The position numbers and the translations under genes were made by a program. Below are positions 8,220 to 15,333 of a stretch of 64,000 nucleotides of DNA, in pieces (the stretch's first letter is position 1; each line of letters opens with the position of its first letter). The notes beneath the pieces are model-generated. The model was given only the letters and a program-made list of their open reading frames with translations, had not been told where the DNA came from and did not search any database. The stretch is from Neobacillus sp. Marseille-Q6967 (GTDB lineage Bacteria > Bacillota > Bacilli > Bacillales > Cytobacillaceae): assembly GCF_946151075.1 (NCBI RefSeq), contig NZ_CAMGZB010000001.1, positions 1,602,001 through 1,666,000 of the forward strand. The letters run 5' to 3'.

Positions 8220-8648
8220 TTAATTGTTTTTAAGCAGGATCTTATCTAACTCACGTACCTTGTCGTAGGAATTTACTAAATGCTTAGGTACTAAGTTTCT
8301 GCCATATTCCCAAGAATTCTTTTCAATTAACGCTAGAAGCTGTTCTTTCTCATCATCTTCACCATACTTGATTACCCTTAAATCATGTTTGTTTTTCTTA
8401 AAATCTAAATAATAACCGAATTGACGATAAAGAAGGAGTTTCACACAATCTTCATCGGTCTCTCTGATTTTAAAGTTCACTTTCGCTATGTAACCGTTAA
8501 TTTCGAGATAGTTAAACCGAATCGTATTTAACGATACGTTATAACTCATCGGTGCAGGCAGTTGATTGTTAAATTCATAATTTATATCTAACTCGTGCTC
8601 GGCTAAAGAATTTTCAATGATCTTCTCAATATCCCATATATAAAGCAT
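8220..8648 (-). CDS. Hypothetical protein, possibly a degenerate ImmA/IrrE-like fold
   Basis: A 142-residue cytoplasmic protein, rich in charged residues and without signal or membrane helix. I start at MLYIWDIEK (ATG at 8648); an in-frame TTG seven codons earlier lies against its ribosome site. The order 'strand with RFNYLEI', VKLLLYRQFGYYLDF, then NSWEYGRNLVPKHLV recalls small metallopeptidase-like proteins (HELGHYL helix, then an AxxxLxP helix), but the HExxH residues are absent. This similarity is only my pattern reading. No neighbour suggests a role. Confidence 0.6.
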   Translation of the reverse strand: MLYIWDIEKIIENSLAEHELDINYEFNNQLPAPMSYNVSLNTIRFNYLEINGYIAKVNFKIRETDEDCVKLLLYRQFGYYLDFKKNKHDLRVIKYGEDDEKEQLLALIEKNSWEYGRNLVPKHLVNSYDKVRELDKILLKNN

Positions 8649-8730
8649 CTGCTTATCACTACCTTTCAAATCTTCTTAGCTTTATTTTTATGAAACGAAA
8701 GTAGAAAGTAAATCCATCATAATACCTAAG

Positions 8731-8766
8731 GTGCCTGTCACTATTGCAATGATGGTGTTGTGACAG
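8731..8766 (+). repeat. Dispersed repeat, diverged
   Basis: GGTGCCTGTCACTATTGCAA followed by a degenerate second half ending TTGTGACA. Confidence 0.5.
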
Positions 8767-8767
8767 T

Positions 8768-8796
8768 AAAAAAACCAGACAAGATTGTCTGGTTTA
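8768..8796 (-). terminator. Terminator of the iron-transport operon
   Basis: AAACCAGAC and GTCTGGTTT pair around AAGATT; on the minus strand a run of T's follows. It lies between two dispersed repeats. Confidence 0.8.
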
Positions 8797-8806
8797 CATA
8801 CGTAAA

Positions 8807-8836
8807 GGTGACAGGCACGCCTCGCATTTTGTCGAA
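8807..8836 (+). repeat. Dispersed GGTGACAGGCACC-type repeat
   Basis: GGTGACAGGCACGCCTCGCA, ending TTTTGTCGAA, lies just beyond the 3' end of the minus-strand permease gene but in plus orientation. Confidence 0.75.
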
Positions 8837-8839
8837 TCC

Positions 8840-9847
8840 CTATTTTTTCAATAACAGATAGATAAAATAGGGAGCGCCGATGAAGCTGACGATAATGCCG
8901 GCTGGGATTCCTTCGGGGTCCACTAGGTTGCGTCCGATGGTGTCGGCTGCTAATAGTAGAAGTCCGCCGATAAGAATACTGACTGGGATAAACAGCTGGT
9001 TTCGCGGGCCGACGAGTGCTTTTGCAATATGCGGTGCCATCAGACCGATAAAGGCGATGCCGCCGGTAACGGAAACAGCAGAGGCTGCAAGAGCGACGGC
9101 TGCTAACAGCAATTGAATCCGTTCTTTTTCAATGCTGATTCCGACTCCGACTGCAACCGGCTCACTGAGACCAAGAATGTTGAGCCGGTTCGCTTTATAT
9201 AACGTAAATGGAATCAGGATCACCAGCCAAGGAAGGAGGGCCCAAATGAATGGCCAATCCGTGCCCCAAATATTCCCCGCTAGCCACTTCGCGATGAAAT
9301 CGACTTTTTGCCGCTCGGCTGAAGAAATCAGGACTATCATGATACCGGATAGCGCCATTGAAAAACCTACACCCACAAGGACAAGTTTTACCGGCTGAAG
9401 TCCTGCATTGCGCTTATAAGAAAATAAATAAAGTAAGCCGGTAGTGATGACAGCACCCATAAACGCTACCAAAGGCAAGACGTAAACAAATGAGCCAACA
9501 TCAATGGGAAAAAATAAAAAGTAAATCGCGATAGCCACGCCGGCACCGGAGTTGATGCCAATCATACCTGGCTCGGCTAAATCATTCCGGGTGATTCCCT
9601 GGAGAATGGAGCCAGACAGTGCCAGTGCCATTCCCGCTAAAACAGTGATGATAATCCGTGGCAGGCGGATTTCAAATAACACAAATTCTTCTTTGAATGT
9701 TCCTTGACCGAGCAACGTTGGGATCAGTCGATCATAGGAAACGGAGGAATAGCCCAGGCCGGTTGCGACGACGATGGTTACAAATATAAGAACGGCAAGT
9801 ATCGTCATGATAATACGCTGTTTCTTTAATAACGATGCCTGAATCAT
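8840..9847 (-). CDS. FecCD-type siderophore ABC transporter permease (FhuG-like)
   Basis: A 335-residue inner-membrane subunit with about 9-10 helices. The family motifs RLPRIIITVLAGMALALSG, GSILQGITRNDLAEPGMIGI and GGIAFIGLMAPHIAKALVG (the coupling region that docks on the ATPase) are clear. Last gene of the minus-strand operon; its start overlaps the stop of the other permease by 4 bases, indicating a heterodimer. With the Fur-controlled ATPase and binding protein upstream it imports iron chelated by a hydroxamate-type siderophore. Confidence 0.93.
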   Translation of the reverse strand: MIQASLLKKQRIIMTILAVLIFVTIVVATGLGYSSVSYDRLIPTLLGQGTFKEEFVLFEIRLPRIIITVLAGMALALSGSILQGITRNDLAEPGMIGINSGAGVAIAIYFLFFPIDVGSFVYVLPLVAFMGAVITTGLLYLFSYKRNAGLQPVKLVLVGVGFSMALSGIMIVLISSAERQKVDFIAKWLAGNIWGTDWPFIWALLPWLVILIPFTLYKANRLNILGLSEPVAVGVGISIEKERIQLLLAAVALAASAVSVTGGIAFIGLMAPHIAKALVGPRNQLFIPVSILIGGLLLLAADTIGRNLVDPEGIPAGIIVSFIGAPYFIYLLLKK

Positions 9848-10842
9848 GAGAAGCTATTTCCTCCTTTACGGACAATTAACAAAAAGAATGGTAACCCGAG
9901 GATCGCGACGATGGCGACGACGGGTGTTTCATAAGGCGCGTTGATGGTCCGGCCAAGTGTATCTGCGACCAGCATAAATGCGGCACCAAGTATAGCTGAA
10001 AACGGAATGATGTAACGATAATCCGTTCCAACAATGGCGCGGACGATGTGAGGAACCATCAAGCCGATAAACGCCATATTGCCGACGAGGGCTACCGATG
10101 CCCCGGCTAACAATACAATGACCGCCATAAGGATAAACTTAATCAACGCAATTTTCTGGCCTAACCCGATCGCAACCTCTTCACTTAAACTCAAAATGGT
10201 AAGTTGACGCGAAAGCAAAAGTGCCAGCAGCACGCCCCCGACGATAAACGGAACAATGACCTCAAGCTGCCCCCAAGAGGTTCCCACTAAGCCACCAGCT
10301 GTCCACATCGAAACGTCCTTTGAAATTTTAAAAACTAACCCGATTCCTTCGGCAACAGCATAAAGGAACATGGAAACCGCTGTACCAGCAAGCACGATTC
10401 GGAGGGGGGAGAATCCGCCTTTTTTGGCAGCACCGATTCCAAAAACCAACAGGGAACCGACGGCAGCACCAATGAAGCAGGCAACTGTAATTCCGAAATA
10501 ATTAGCGGCTGGAATAAACGCAAGGGTAATCGCAAGCGCAGCATTGGCTCCTGCCGTTAATCCAAGCAATCCCGGGTCAGCCAGGGGGTTTCTCGTGATT
10601 CCCTGCATGATCGCTCCAGCCACGGATAAGGCGATGCCGACAAAGATGGCAGCGACTTCACGCGGCAGACGGATCTCTCGGATGATGTTGATATTTTTGG
10701 AGGAGTCCTGTGATGTCAGCGCTCCCCAAACATCTTTGACCGTGATGTCGGCGGCTCCAAACACCATACTGGCCGTAAATGCGCCTGCTAACACAAGAAT
10801 TCCTGCAAATAATTTGAATATGAAAGGAGTTTTTGTCATCAT
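9844..10842 (-). CDS. FecCD-type siderophore ABC transporter permease (FhuB-like)
   Basis: A 332-residue permease, partner of the following gene. Motifs: IIREIRLPREVAAIFVGIAL, GAIMQGITRNPLADPGLLGL, and the ATPase-docking loop VGNMAFIGLMVPHIVRAIVG. The two permeases share the same architecture and arose by duplication. A 242-bp gap carrying a large GC-rich repeat element separates it from the binding-protein gene upstream, so it may be expressed less than the binding protein. Confidence 0.93.
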   Translation of the reverse strand: MMTKTPFIFKLFAGILVLAGAFTASMVFGAADITVKDVWGALTSQDSSKNINIIREIRLPREVAAIFVGIALSVAGAIMQGITRNPLADPGLLGLTAGANAALAITLAFIPAANYFGITVACFIGAAVGSLLVFGIGAAKKGGFSPLRIVLAGTAVSMFLYAVAEGIGLVFKISKDVSMWTAGGLVGTSWGQLEVIVPFIVGGVLLALLLSRQLTILSLSEEVAIGLGQKIALIKFILMAVIVLLAGASVALVGNMAFIGLMVPHIVRAIVGTDYRYIIPFSAILGAAFMLVADTLGRTINAPYETPVVAIVAILGLPFFLLIVRKGGNSFS

Positions 10843-10887
10843 GGGTCTCTCAACTCTTTATAGTTTTTGGCTGTGTTAAACTTATCT

Positions 10888-11017
10888 GTTGATTTGCGCT
10901 CCAGGCGCTTCGCTTTCCGAGGGCGTTCCGGCGAGCCTCCTCGGCGCTTTAAGCGCCTGCGGGGTCTCCCCTGACCCGTACTCCCGCAGGAGTCTCGCGC
11001 CTTCGCTCCAATCAACA
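10888..11017. repeat. Large GC-rich imperfect palindromic element
   Basis: About 130 bases, much richer in G+C than its surroundings. It is bounded by TTGATT and AATCAA and contains nested inverted pieces (GGCGCTTTAAGCGCC; CTCCTGCGGGAG-like arms; GCGAGCCTCCTCGGC). The order 'CCAGGCGCTTCGCTTTCC ... GAGCCTCCTCGGCGCTT ... CCCGCAGGAGTCTCGCGCC' is one I recognise as an intergenic repeat dispersed in many Bacillus genomes. Here it sits inside the iron operon, between the binding-protein and permease genes. It could act as a partial terminator or mRNA stabiliser. Confidence 0.7.
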
Positions 11018-11084
11018 AATTTACACGCTTGAATCATTTTCATCCTGAATAGGGAAAAAGAGGGATTAGAAATCCCTCAATCTA

Positions 11085-12005
11085 TTAGTTTTCTAAAAAT
11101 GATTTTTTAATAAATTCAAGTTGTTTTTCAAGTGTAACTGGGTCGCTGAATGAAGCACCTTGGCCGTTCATTTCAAAGACATGGCCGTTTTTAACAGCAG
11201 GGATGTTTTTGTAAGTCTCGGTTTCTTGGAAGCTAGTATCCGCATCAGAATACTTGCTTAAGATCACGTAATCGCCAGCATATTCAGGCAGTACTTCAGC
11301 TGATAAGGTATAGTAACCTGATTCTAATGCCATTTCCTTCACTTTTTCTGGCATTTTCAAGCCCATTGCTTGATATAAAATTTCTGTTCCACGCGCCCAG
11401 TTGTCACCAAATACATATAGGTCTTTTCCGAATGCTTCCATAACAGATACCGTTGCGTCTTCACCAATTTTGGCTTTAATTTCTGTGCCGGCTTCTTCCG
11501 CACGCTTCTTGAAGTCATCTACCCATGCTTGAGCTTCTTTTTCCTTGTTTAATAGTTTTCCAATTTCTACGTGTTGTGTTAAGTAATCCACTTTACCCCA
11601 TGTGTAGGTTACAGTTGGAGCGATTTCTTTTAACTTATCTACGTTTTTAATATTGGATAATCCGATAATAAGGTCTGGCTCTAATTCAATAATTTTTTCT
11701 AAGTTTTCATCCGATACTTCTGCAACATCTTTTAATTCTTTTTCAAAAGTTGGGTTGTTCTTCGACCACACATCAACACCGACAACATTGACGCCTAAAT
11801 CAAGGACGTTACCAGTGAAGCCTGATAGTAAGACTACTCTCTGTGGGTTTGCTGGCACTTCGACTGGCCCATTTTCAGATTGATAGGTAAACGTTTCTGG
11901 TTCTTTATCCTTTGCTGCAGCTTCCTCAGTAGTTGAAGTTTGTTTTCCGCAGGCACTAATGACGAGCACTAGCAGCAGAATAAATGGAAGTAATCTTTTT
12001 TTCAT
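11085..12005 (-). CDS. Iron(III)-hydroxamate-binding lipoprotein (FhuD/YxeB-like)
   Basis: A 306-residue surface lipoprotein that captures the ferri-siderophore. The signal peptide ends in the lipobox ISAC (FILLLVLVISACGKQ). The class III binding fold shows PANPQRVVLLSGFTGNVLDL, VGVDVWSKNNPTFEKEL and EPDLIIGLSNI, which resemble the B. subtilis ferrichrome/ferrioxamine receptors. AAAGGAG precedes the ATG and lies within the 3' end of the ATPase gene, which overlaps by 50 bases. The exact ligand cannot be fixed from sequence alone. Confidence 0.9.
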   Translation of the reverse strand: MKKRLLPFILLLVLVISACGKQTSTTEEAAAKDKEPETFTYQSENGPVEVPANPQRVVLLSGFTGNVLDLGVNVVGVDVWSKNNPTFEKELKDVAEVSDENLEKIIELEPDLIIGLSNIKNVDKLKEIAPTVTYTWGKVDYLTQHVEIGKLLNKEKEAQAWVDDFKKRAEEAGTEIKAKIGEDATVSVMEAFGKDLYVFGDNWARGTEILYQAMGLKMPEKVKEMALESGYYTLSAEVLPEYAGDYVILSKYSDADTSFQETETYKNIPAVKNGHVFEMNGQGASFSDPVTLEKQLEFIKKSFLEN

Positions 12006-12801
12006 TTTGGAAATCTCCTTTTAGTAGGTTGTATGTGATGCACATTGGTTTATTTGTCCGAGGATCCTTGCCGATTTCAGCATCAATTTGAAAAACCTTC
12101 CTCAGTACATTTTTGGTTATTACTTCTTCGCAGGTTCCCGCCTTTACTACTTCACCGTTTTTCATGGCAATAATATAGTCTGCAAATCGGGCTGCCTGGT
12201 TTAAATCATGAAGGACCATAACAATCGTTCGTTCCTGTTCATGGTTTAGTTTTTGCAAAAGCTCCAGCACTTCGAGTTGGTGGGCCATGTCTAAATAGGT
12301 GGTCGGTTCATCAAGAAAAATGATGTCCGTTTCCTGTGCCAGGGCCATAGCTATCCAGACACGCTGGCGCTGACCGCCTGACAGGGCATCAACCGGTCTG
12401 TATTTAAACTCGTGAGTTCCGGTTACCTCCAGCGCCCAATCGATGACCTCGTAGTCTTTTTTTGTTAGACGACCGAAGCCCTTTTGGTAGGGAAAGCGGC
12501 CATAAGAGACGAGCTCGCCGACGGTTAAACCGCTTGCACTTTCCGGTGACTGCGGCAAAATTGCTAGTTTCTTTGCGAGCGATTTCGTGTTTTCTTGTAA
12601 AATATTTTTTCCGTCTAACACCACCGTGCCGGTGTGCTGATTAATGATCCGGGTGATGGCTTTTAACAGAGTCGATTTCCCGCAGCCGTTGGCACCAATA
12701 ATTGTGGTGATTTGCTTATCGGGAATATGTACACTGAGATTCTTCACCACTTGACGGTCCTCATAGCCAATGCATAGATCCTCCGTGTAAAGACGAACCA
12801 T
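11956..12801 (-). CDS. Siderophore ABC transporter ATPase (FhuC-like)
   Basis: A 281-residue ATPase that powers the two FecCD permeases. Walker A GANGCGKST, signature LSGGQRQR, Walker B DIIFLDEPTTYLD and the switch histidine in MVLHDLNQA are present. Usual family members end near 'CITYNLL'; here ~20 residues continue into the next gene, giving a 50-base overlap with the binding-protein gene. First gene of the operon; a perfect Fur box lies 40 bases before its start. Confidence 0.93.
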   Translation of the reverse strand: MVRLYTEDLCIGYEDRQVVKNLSVHIPDKQITTIIGANGCGKSTLLKAITRIINQHTGTVVLDGKNILQENTKSLAKKLAILPQSPESASGLTVGELVSYGRFPYQKGFGRLTKKDYEVIDWALEVTGTHEFKYRPVDALSGGQRQRVWIAMALAQETDIIFLDEPTTYLDMAHQLEVLELLQKLNHEQERTIVMVLHDLNQAARFADYIIAMKNGEVVKAGTCEEVITKNVLRKVFQIDAEIGKDPRTNKPMCITYNLLKGDFQNEKKITSIYSAASARH

Positions 12802-12841
12802 TAGGTACCTCCTTTTATAAGTAAATTGGAATTATTTTCAT

Positions 12842-12856
12842 TGATAATGATTATCA
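12842..12856. promoter_or_regulatory. Fur box before the iron-transport operon
   Basis: TGATAATGATTATCA is a perfect 7-1-7 inverted repeat, identical to the B. subtilis Fur consensus. It predicts strong repression when iron is plentiful. Confidence 0.92.
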
Positions 12857-12970
12857 TTTTCGTAAGTAAACTATAATTCGGAGGGCGACTTCTTGTCAAC
12901 ATCAAATTTGTGAACAAAATTTGATCGGTGGAGAAACTGGACGTGTTTCAGTAATTCGAAAGGGGATGGG

Positions 12971-13250
12971 TTTATGAAGCCTGAATTCGGAAGGAAACAT
13001 GGAGCTCGGTCGTTATGAAGGATTTATGAAGCCTGAATTCGGAAGGACACATGGAGTTCGGTCGTCATGAAGGATTTATGAAGCCTGAATTCGGAAGGAC
13101 ACTTGGAGTTCGGTCGTCATGAAGGGTTTATAAAGCCTGAAAAGGAAGAAGGACATTGGTTTCGGTCATCATGAAGGGTTTATGAAGCCCGAAAAGGAAG
13201 AGGTTCATCGAGTTCGGTCATCATGAAGGGTTTAGGAATCCCGAAAATAT
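12971..13250. repeat. 52-bp tandem hairpin array A (5 full units plus part)
   Basis: Units begin with TTTATGAAGCC or a close variant at 12971, 13023, 13075, 13127, 13179 and 13231, spaced exactly 52 bp with no indels. Across each unit junction TTCGGTCATCAT faces ATGAAGCCCGAA around the loop GAAGGGTTT (or a variant), so each junction can form an imperfect hairpin. No coherent protein runs through it. The period and the core CATGAAGGGTTTATG recur in array B at 62872-63655. Confidence 0.92.
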
Positions 13251-13307
13251 CAAATATGTGAACATTGATAGAAAATTATTAAATTTTTAAAAAAAATAGT
13301 TTGAAAT

Positions 13308-13322
13308 TGATAATCTTTATCA
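13308..13322. promoter_or_regulatory. Fur box 1 before the flavin reductase
   Basis: TGATAATCTTTATCA matches the 7-1-7 Fur box with one mismatch. Confidence 0.82.
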
Positions 13323-13339
13323 ATTATTATAAAAGAAGA

Positions 13340-13354
13340 TGATAATCTTTCTCA
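13340..13354. promoter_or_regulatory. Fur box 2 before the flavin reductase
   Basis: TGATAATCTTTCTCA matches the Fur box with two mismatches, 32 bp after box 1 and ~21 bases before the start codon. Confidence 0.65.
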
Positions 13355-13375
13355 ATTGATGAGGAGTGTTTGGTG

Positions 13376-14410
13376 ATGGAACAGCAAGAATTATTTGACG
13401 TGACGATTATCGGTGGAGGGCCGGCAGGGCTTTATTCTGCTTTTTATAGTGGTTTGCGGGAAATGAAAACGAAAATTATTGATTTTCAGCCGGAGCTTGG
13501 CGGAAAATTACATATCTATCCAGAGAAAATGATTTGGGATGTTGGCGGAGTTACTCCTGTTCCCGGTGCCGTCCTGATGAAGCAACTTGTCGAACAAGGT
13601 TTAACGTTTAACCCAGAGGTTGTTCTGAACGAAAAAATAGAGGGAATCACCCGGGATGAGCAAGGGGTTTTTGTCCTAAAAGCAGCATCCGGCAGGGTGC
13701 ATTATTCGAAAACGGTCATCGTTGCTGTTGGAAGCGGCATTCTAAAACCGCAAAAATTATCAATTGAAGGTGCCGAGCGGTTTGAGGTAACAAATTTACA
13801 TTATACTGTGAAATCTTTGCAGCAGTTTAAAGATAAAACGGTCATCATTTCTGGCGGCGGTAATTCGGCGATTGACTGGGCGAACGAATTGGAACCGATC
13901 GCTAAAAAAGTCTATCTCACCTATAGAAGAGATGCTTTGTCCGGACACGAAGCACAGGTGTCGCAGCTTTTGGGCAGCAGTGCGGTTTGTTTCTTTCAAA
14001 CATGCATCAGCAAGCTGATGGCCGGTTCCAATCATGAGGCCATTGAACGGGTGGAATTGACCAACCAGGAAACCGGGGAAGTGTTTGAACTCCCGGTGGA
14101 TGAAGTCATCATCAATCATGGCTATGAACAGGATGCTTCCTTGCTTCAAAACAGCACGTTGAAGATTGAGATAGCGGATAACTTCTATATTGCAGGCAAT
14201 GCCACTAGTGAATCGTCCATTGACGGGTTATACGCTGCAGGGGACATTCTAATGTATGAAGGAAAACTTAACCTAATCGCCGGTGCCTTCCAAGATGCAG
14301 CAAACGCCGTCAACAAAGCCAAACAATACATCCAGCCAGACGCAAGCAAATACGCAATGGTCTCATCACATAACGAAATATTTAAAGAACGGAATCGGCA
14401 ATTGCGGTGA
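13376..14410 (+). CDS. FAD/NAD(P)-dependent ferredoxin-reductase-like protein (YcgT/YumC family)
   Basis: A 344-residue flavoprotein of the thioredoxin-reductase-like type 2 ferredoxin-NADP+ reductase family. The FAD motif GGGPAGLYSAFYSGLRE is at the N-terminus, the NAD(P) motif IISGGGNSAIDWANEL is central, and GLYAAGDILMYEGKLNLI binds FAD near the end. There is no CxxC disulfide motif. I chose ATG 13376 because GAGGAG lies 9 bases upstream. Two Fur boxes and the adjacent hydroxamate importer suggest that it reduces imported ferric siderophore or supplies electrons for this (inference; B. subtilis ycgT is also Fur-controlled). The TGA stop lies inside a dispersed repeat. Confidence 0.88.
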   Translation: MEQQELFDVTIIGGGPAGLYSAFYSGLREMKTKIIDFQPELGGKLHIYPEKMIWDVGGVTPVPGAVLMKQLVEQGLTFNPEVVLNEKIEGITRDEQGVFVLKAASGRVHYSKTVIVAVGSGILKPQKLSIEGAERFEVTNLHYTVKSLQQFKDKTVIISGGGNSAIDWANELEPIAKKVYLTYRRDALSGHEAQVSQLLGSSAVCFFQTCISKLMAGSNHEAIERVELTNQETGEVFELPVDEVIINHGYEQDASLLQNSTLKIEIADNFYIAGNATSESSIDGLYAAGDILMYEGKLNLIAGAFQDAANAVNKAKQYIQPDASKYAMVSSHNEIFKERNRQLR

Positions 14411-14454
14411 CAGGCACCGCTCGTGGACACTGTCCACCCCAGGTGGACAGATAC
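14406..14454 (+). repeat. Dispersed repeat, long form with GTGGACA arms
   Basis: GGTGACAGGCACCGCTCGTG continues into GGACACTGTCCACC and a further GTGGACA. The TGA stop of the reductase gene is the TGA of GGTGACAGG. The copy at 20969 has the same extended form. Confidence 0.8.
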
Positions 14455-14475
14455 GTTGAAGAATATTTGGCCGAC

Positions 14476-14513
14476 AAAAACCCTCCATTAGCTGGAGGGG
14501 TTTTTGTTTTTTT
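14476..14513. terminator. Bidirectional terminator
   Basis: AAAAACCCTCC and GGAGGGGTTTTT pair around ATTAGCT. It serves the reductase gene on the plus strand and overlaps the last codons of the facing TetR gene. Confidence 0.88.
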
Positions 14514-15174
14514 GGAAGTTAAATGCTGCTTGGTTGAGGACGATTTCGTTTATATAGTTCATTATGATAGCAGCGGCTTCTTCGAGTTCGTAGGCCTTAC
14601 GGTTATTGAGGATGTTGGTAAACATCCCTTGCCAGATGAGGATGGTCAGTTCATTTATCCCATCGATATTTTCTTCTTTAATGTAGCCTTCTTTACAGGC
14701 TGCTTCCAAAACAGATCTTCCTCTTTTAGACATGTTCCGCTCGAATAGAATCGGTTTAAGTTCTTCCGGTATGTTGATTAAATCAGTTGGATAAAGTTTA
14801 TAGTAATCTTCGAGCAGTTTTTCCGGCTGCTCGCCTAAGTCCATGATAAACACGGCGTGAAAGATTTGTGGATTCTTAAATGAATGCTTGCAAAAACATT
14901 CCCATGCCAGCAAATACTTTTCAAGCGGATCTTTCCCTTTCTCCATATAGATAAAGACTTCGTCTGTATAAGGTTTCAAGAATTTCATGGCGGCAAAGAA
15001 GATTAAATGCGAGACCTCGGAAAAATAATTATAGATGGTGGCGCTGTTATAGCCAGCCCGGTCCGCTACCTTTCTAATCGTAATTTTATCAATACCTTCT
15101 TCCTCAATAATTTCAGCTGTTGCATCGACAAAGTATCTCCACATCCGGCTCATTTGAATTTCTTTTTTCTTCAC
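14488..15174 (-). CDS. TetR-family regulator, likely controlling the BCCT operon
   Basis: A 228-residue regulator starting at GTG, with AAGGAGAATC upstream. The TetR helix-turn-helix lies at residues ~12-60 (ATAEIIEEEGIDKITIRKVA, then AGYNSATIYNYFSEVSHL). The C-terminal domain is helical with no recognisable ligand motif. It is divergent from the BCCT transporter gene, and an inverted repeat lies in the 160-bp gap, so I infer that it senses the substrate or product of that operon. Confidence 0.85.
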   Translation of the reverse strand: MKKKEIQMSRMWRYFVDATAEIIEEEGIDKITIRKVADRAGYNSATIYNYFSEVSHLIFFAAMKFLKPYTDEVFIYMEKGKDPLEKYLLAWECFCKHSFKNPQIFHAVFIMDLGEQPEKLLEDYYKLYPTDLINIPEELKPILFERNMSKRGRSVLEAACKEGYIKEENIDGINELTILIWQGMFTNILNNRKAYELEEAAAIIMNYINEIVLNQAAFNFQKNKNPSS

Positions 15175-15233
15175 AATTGATTCTCCTTAATTTTTAGAAA
15201 ATTTATATTGTTGTGAATTTATCTGTGTGTTAA

Positions 15234-15266
15234 TATAATCGTAATTAAAAAATAATCATGATTATA
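15234..15266. promoter_or_regulatory. Candidate TetR operator
   Basis: TATAATCGTAATT and AATCATGATTATA form an 11/13 inverted repeat around 7 A/T bases, between the divergent TetR and BCCT genes. Confidence 0.45.
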
Positions 15267-15333
15267 TTTTAACATCGATTGAGAGACTTGAAAATTGATT
15301 TTACTTAAAGAAATAAAAAAAGGGGTTGAATGA

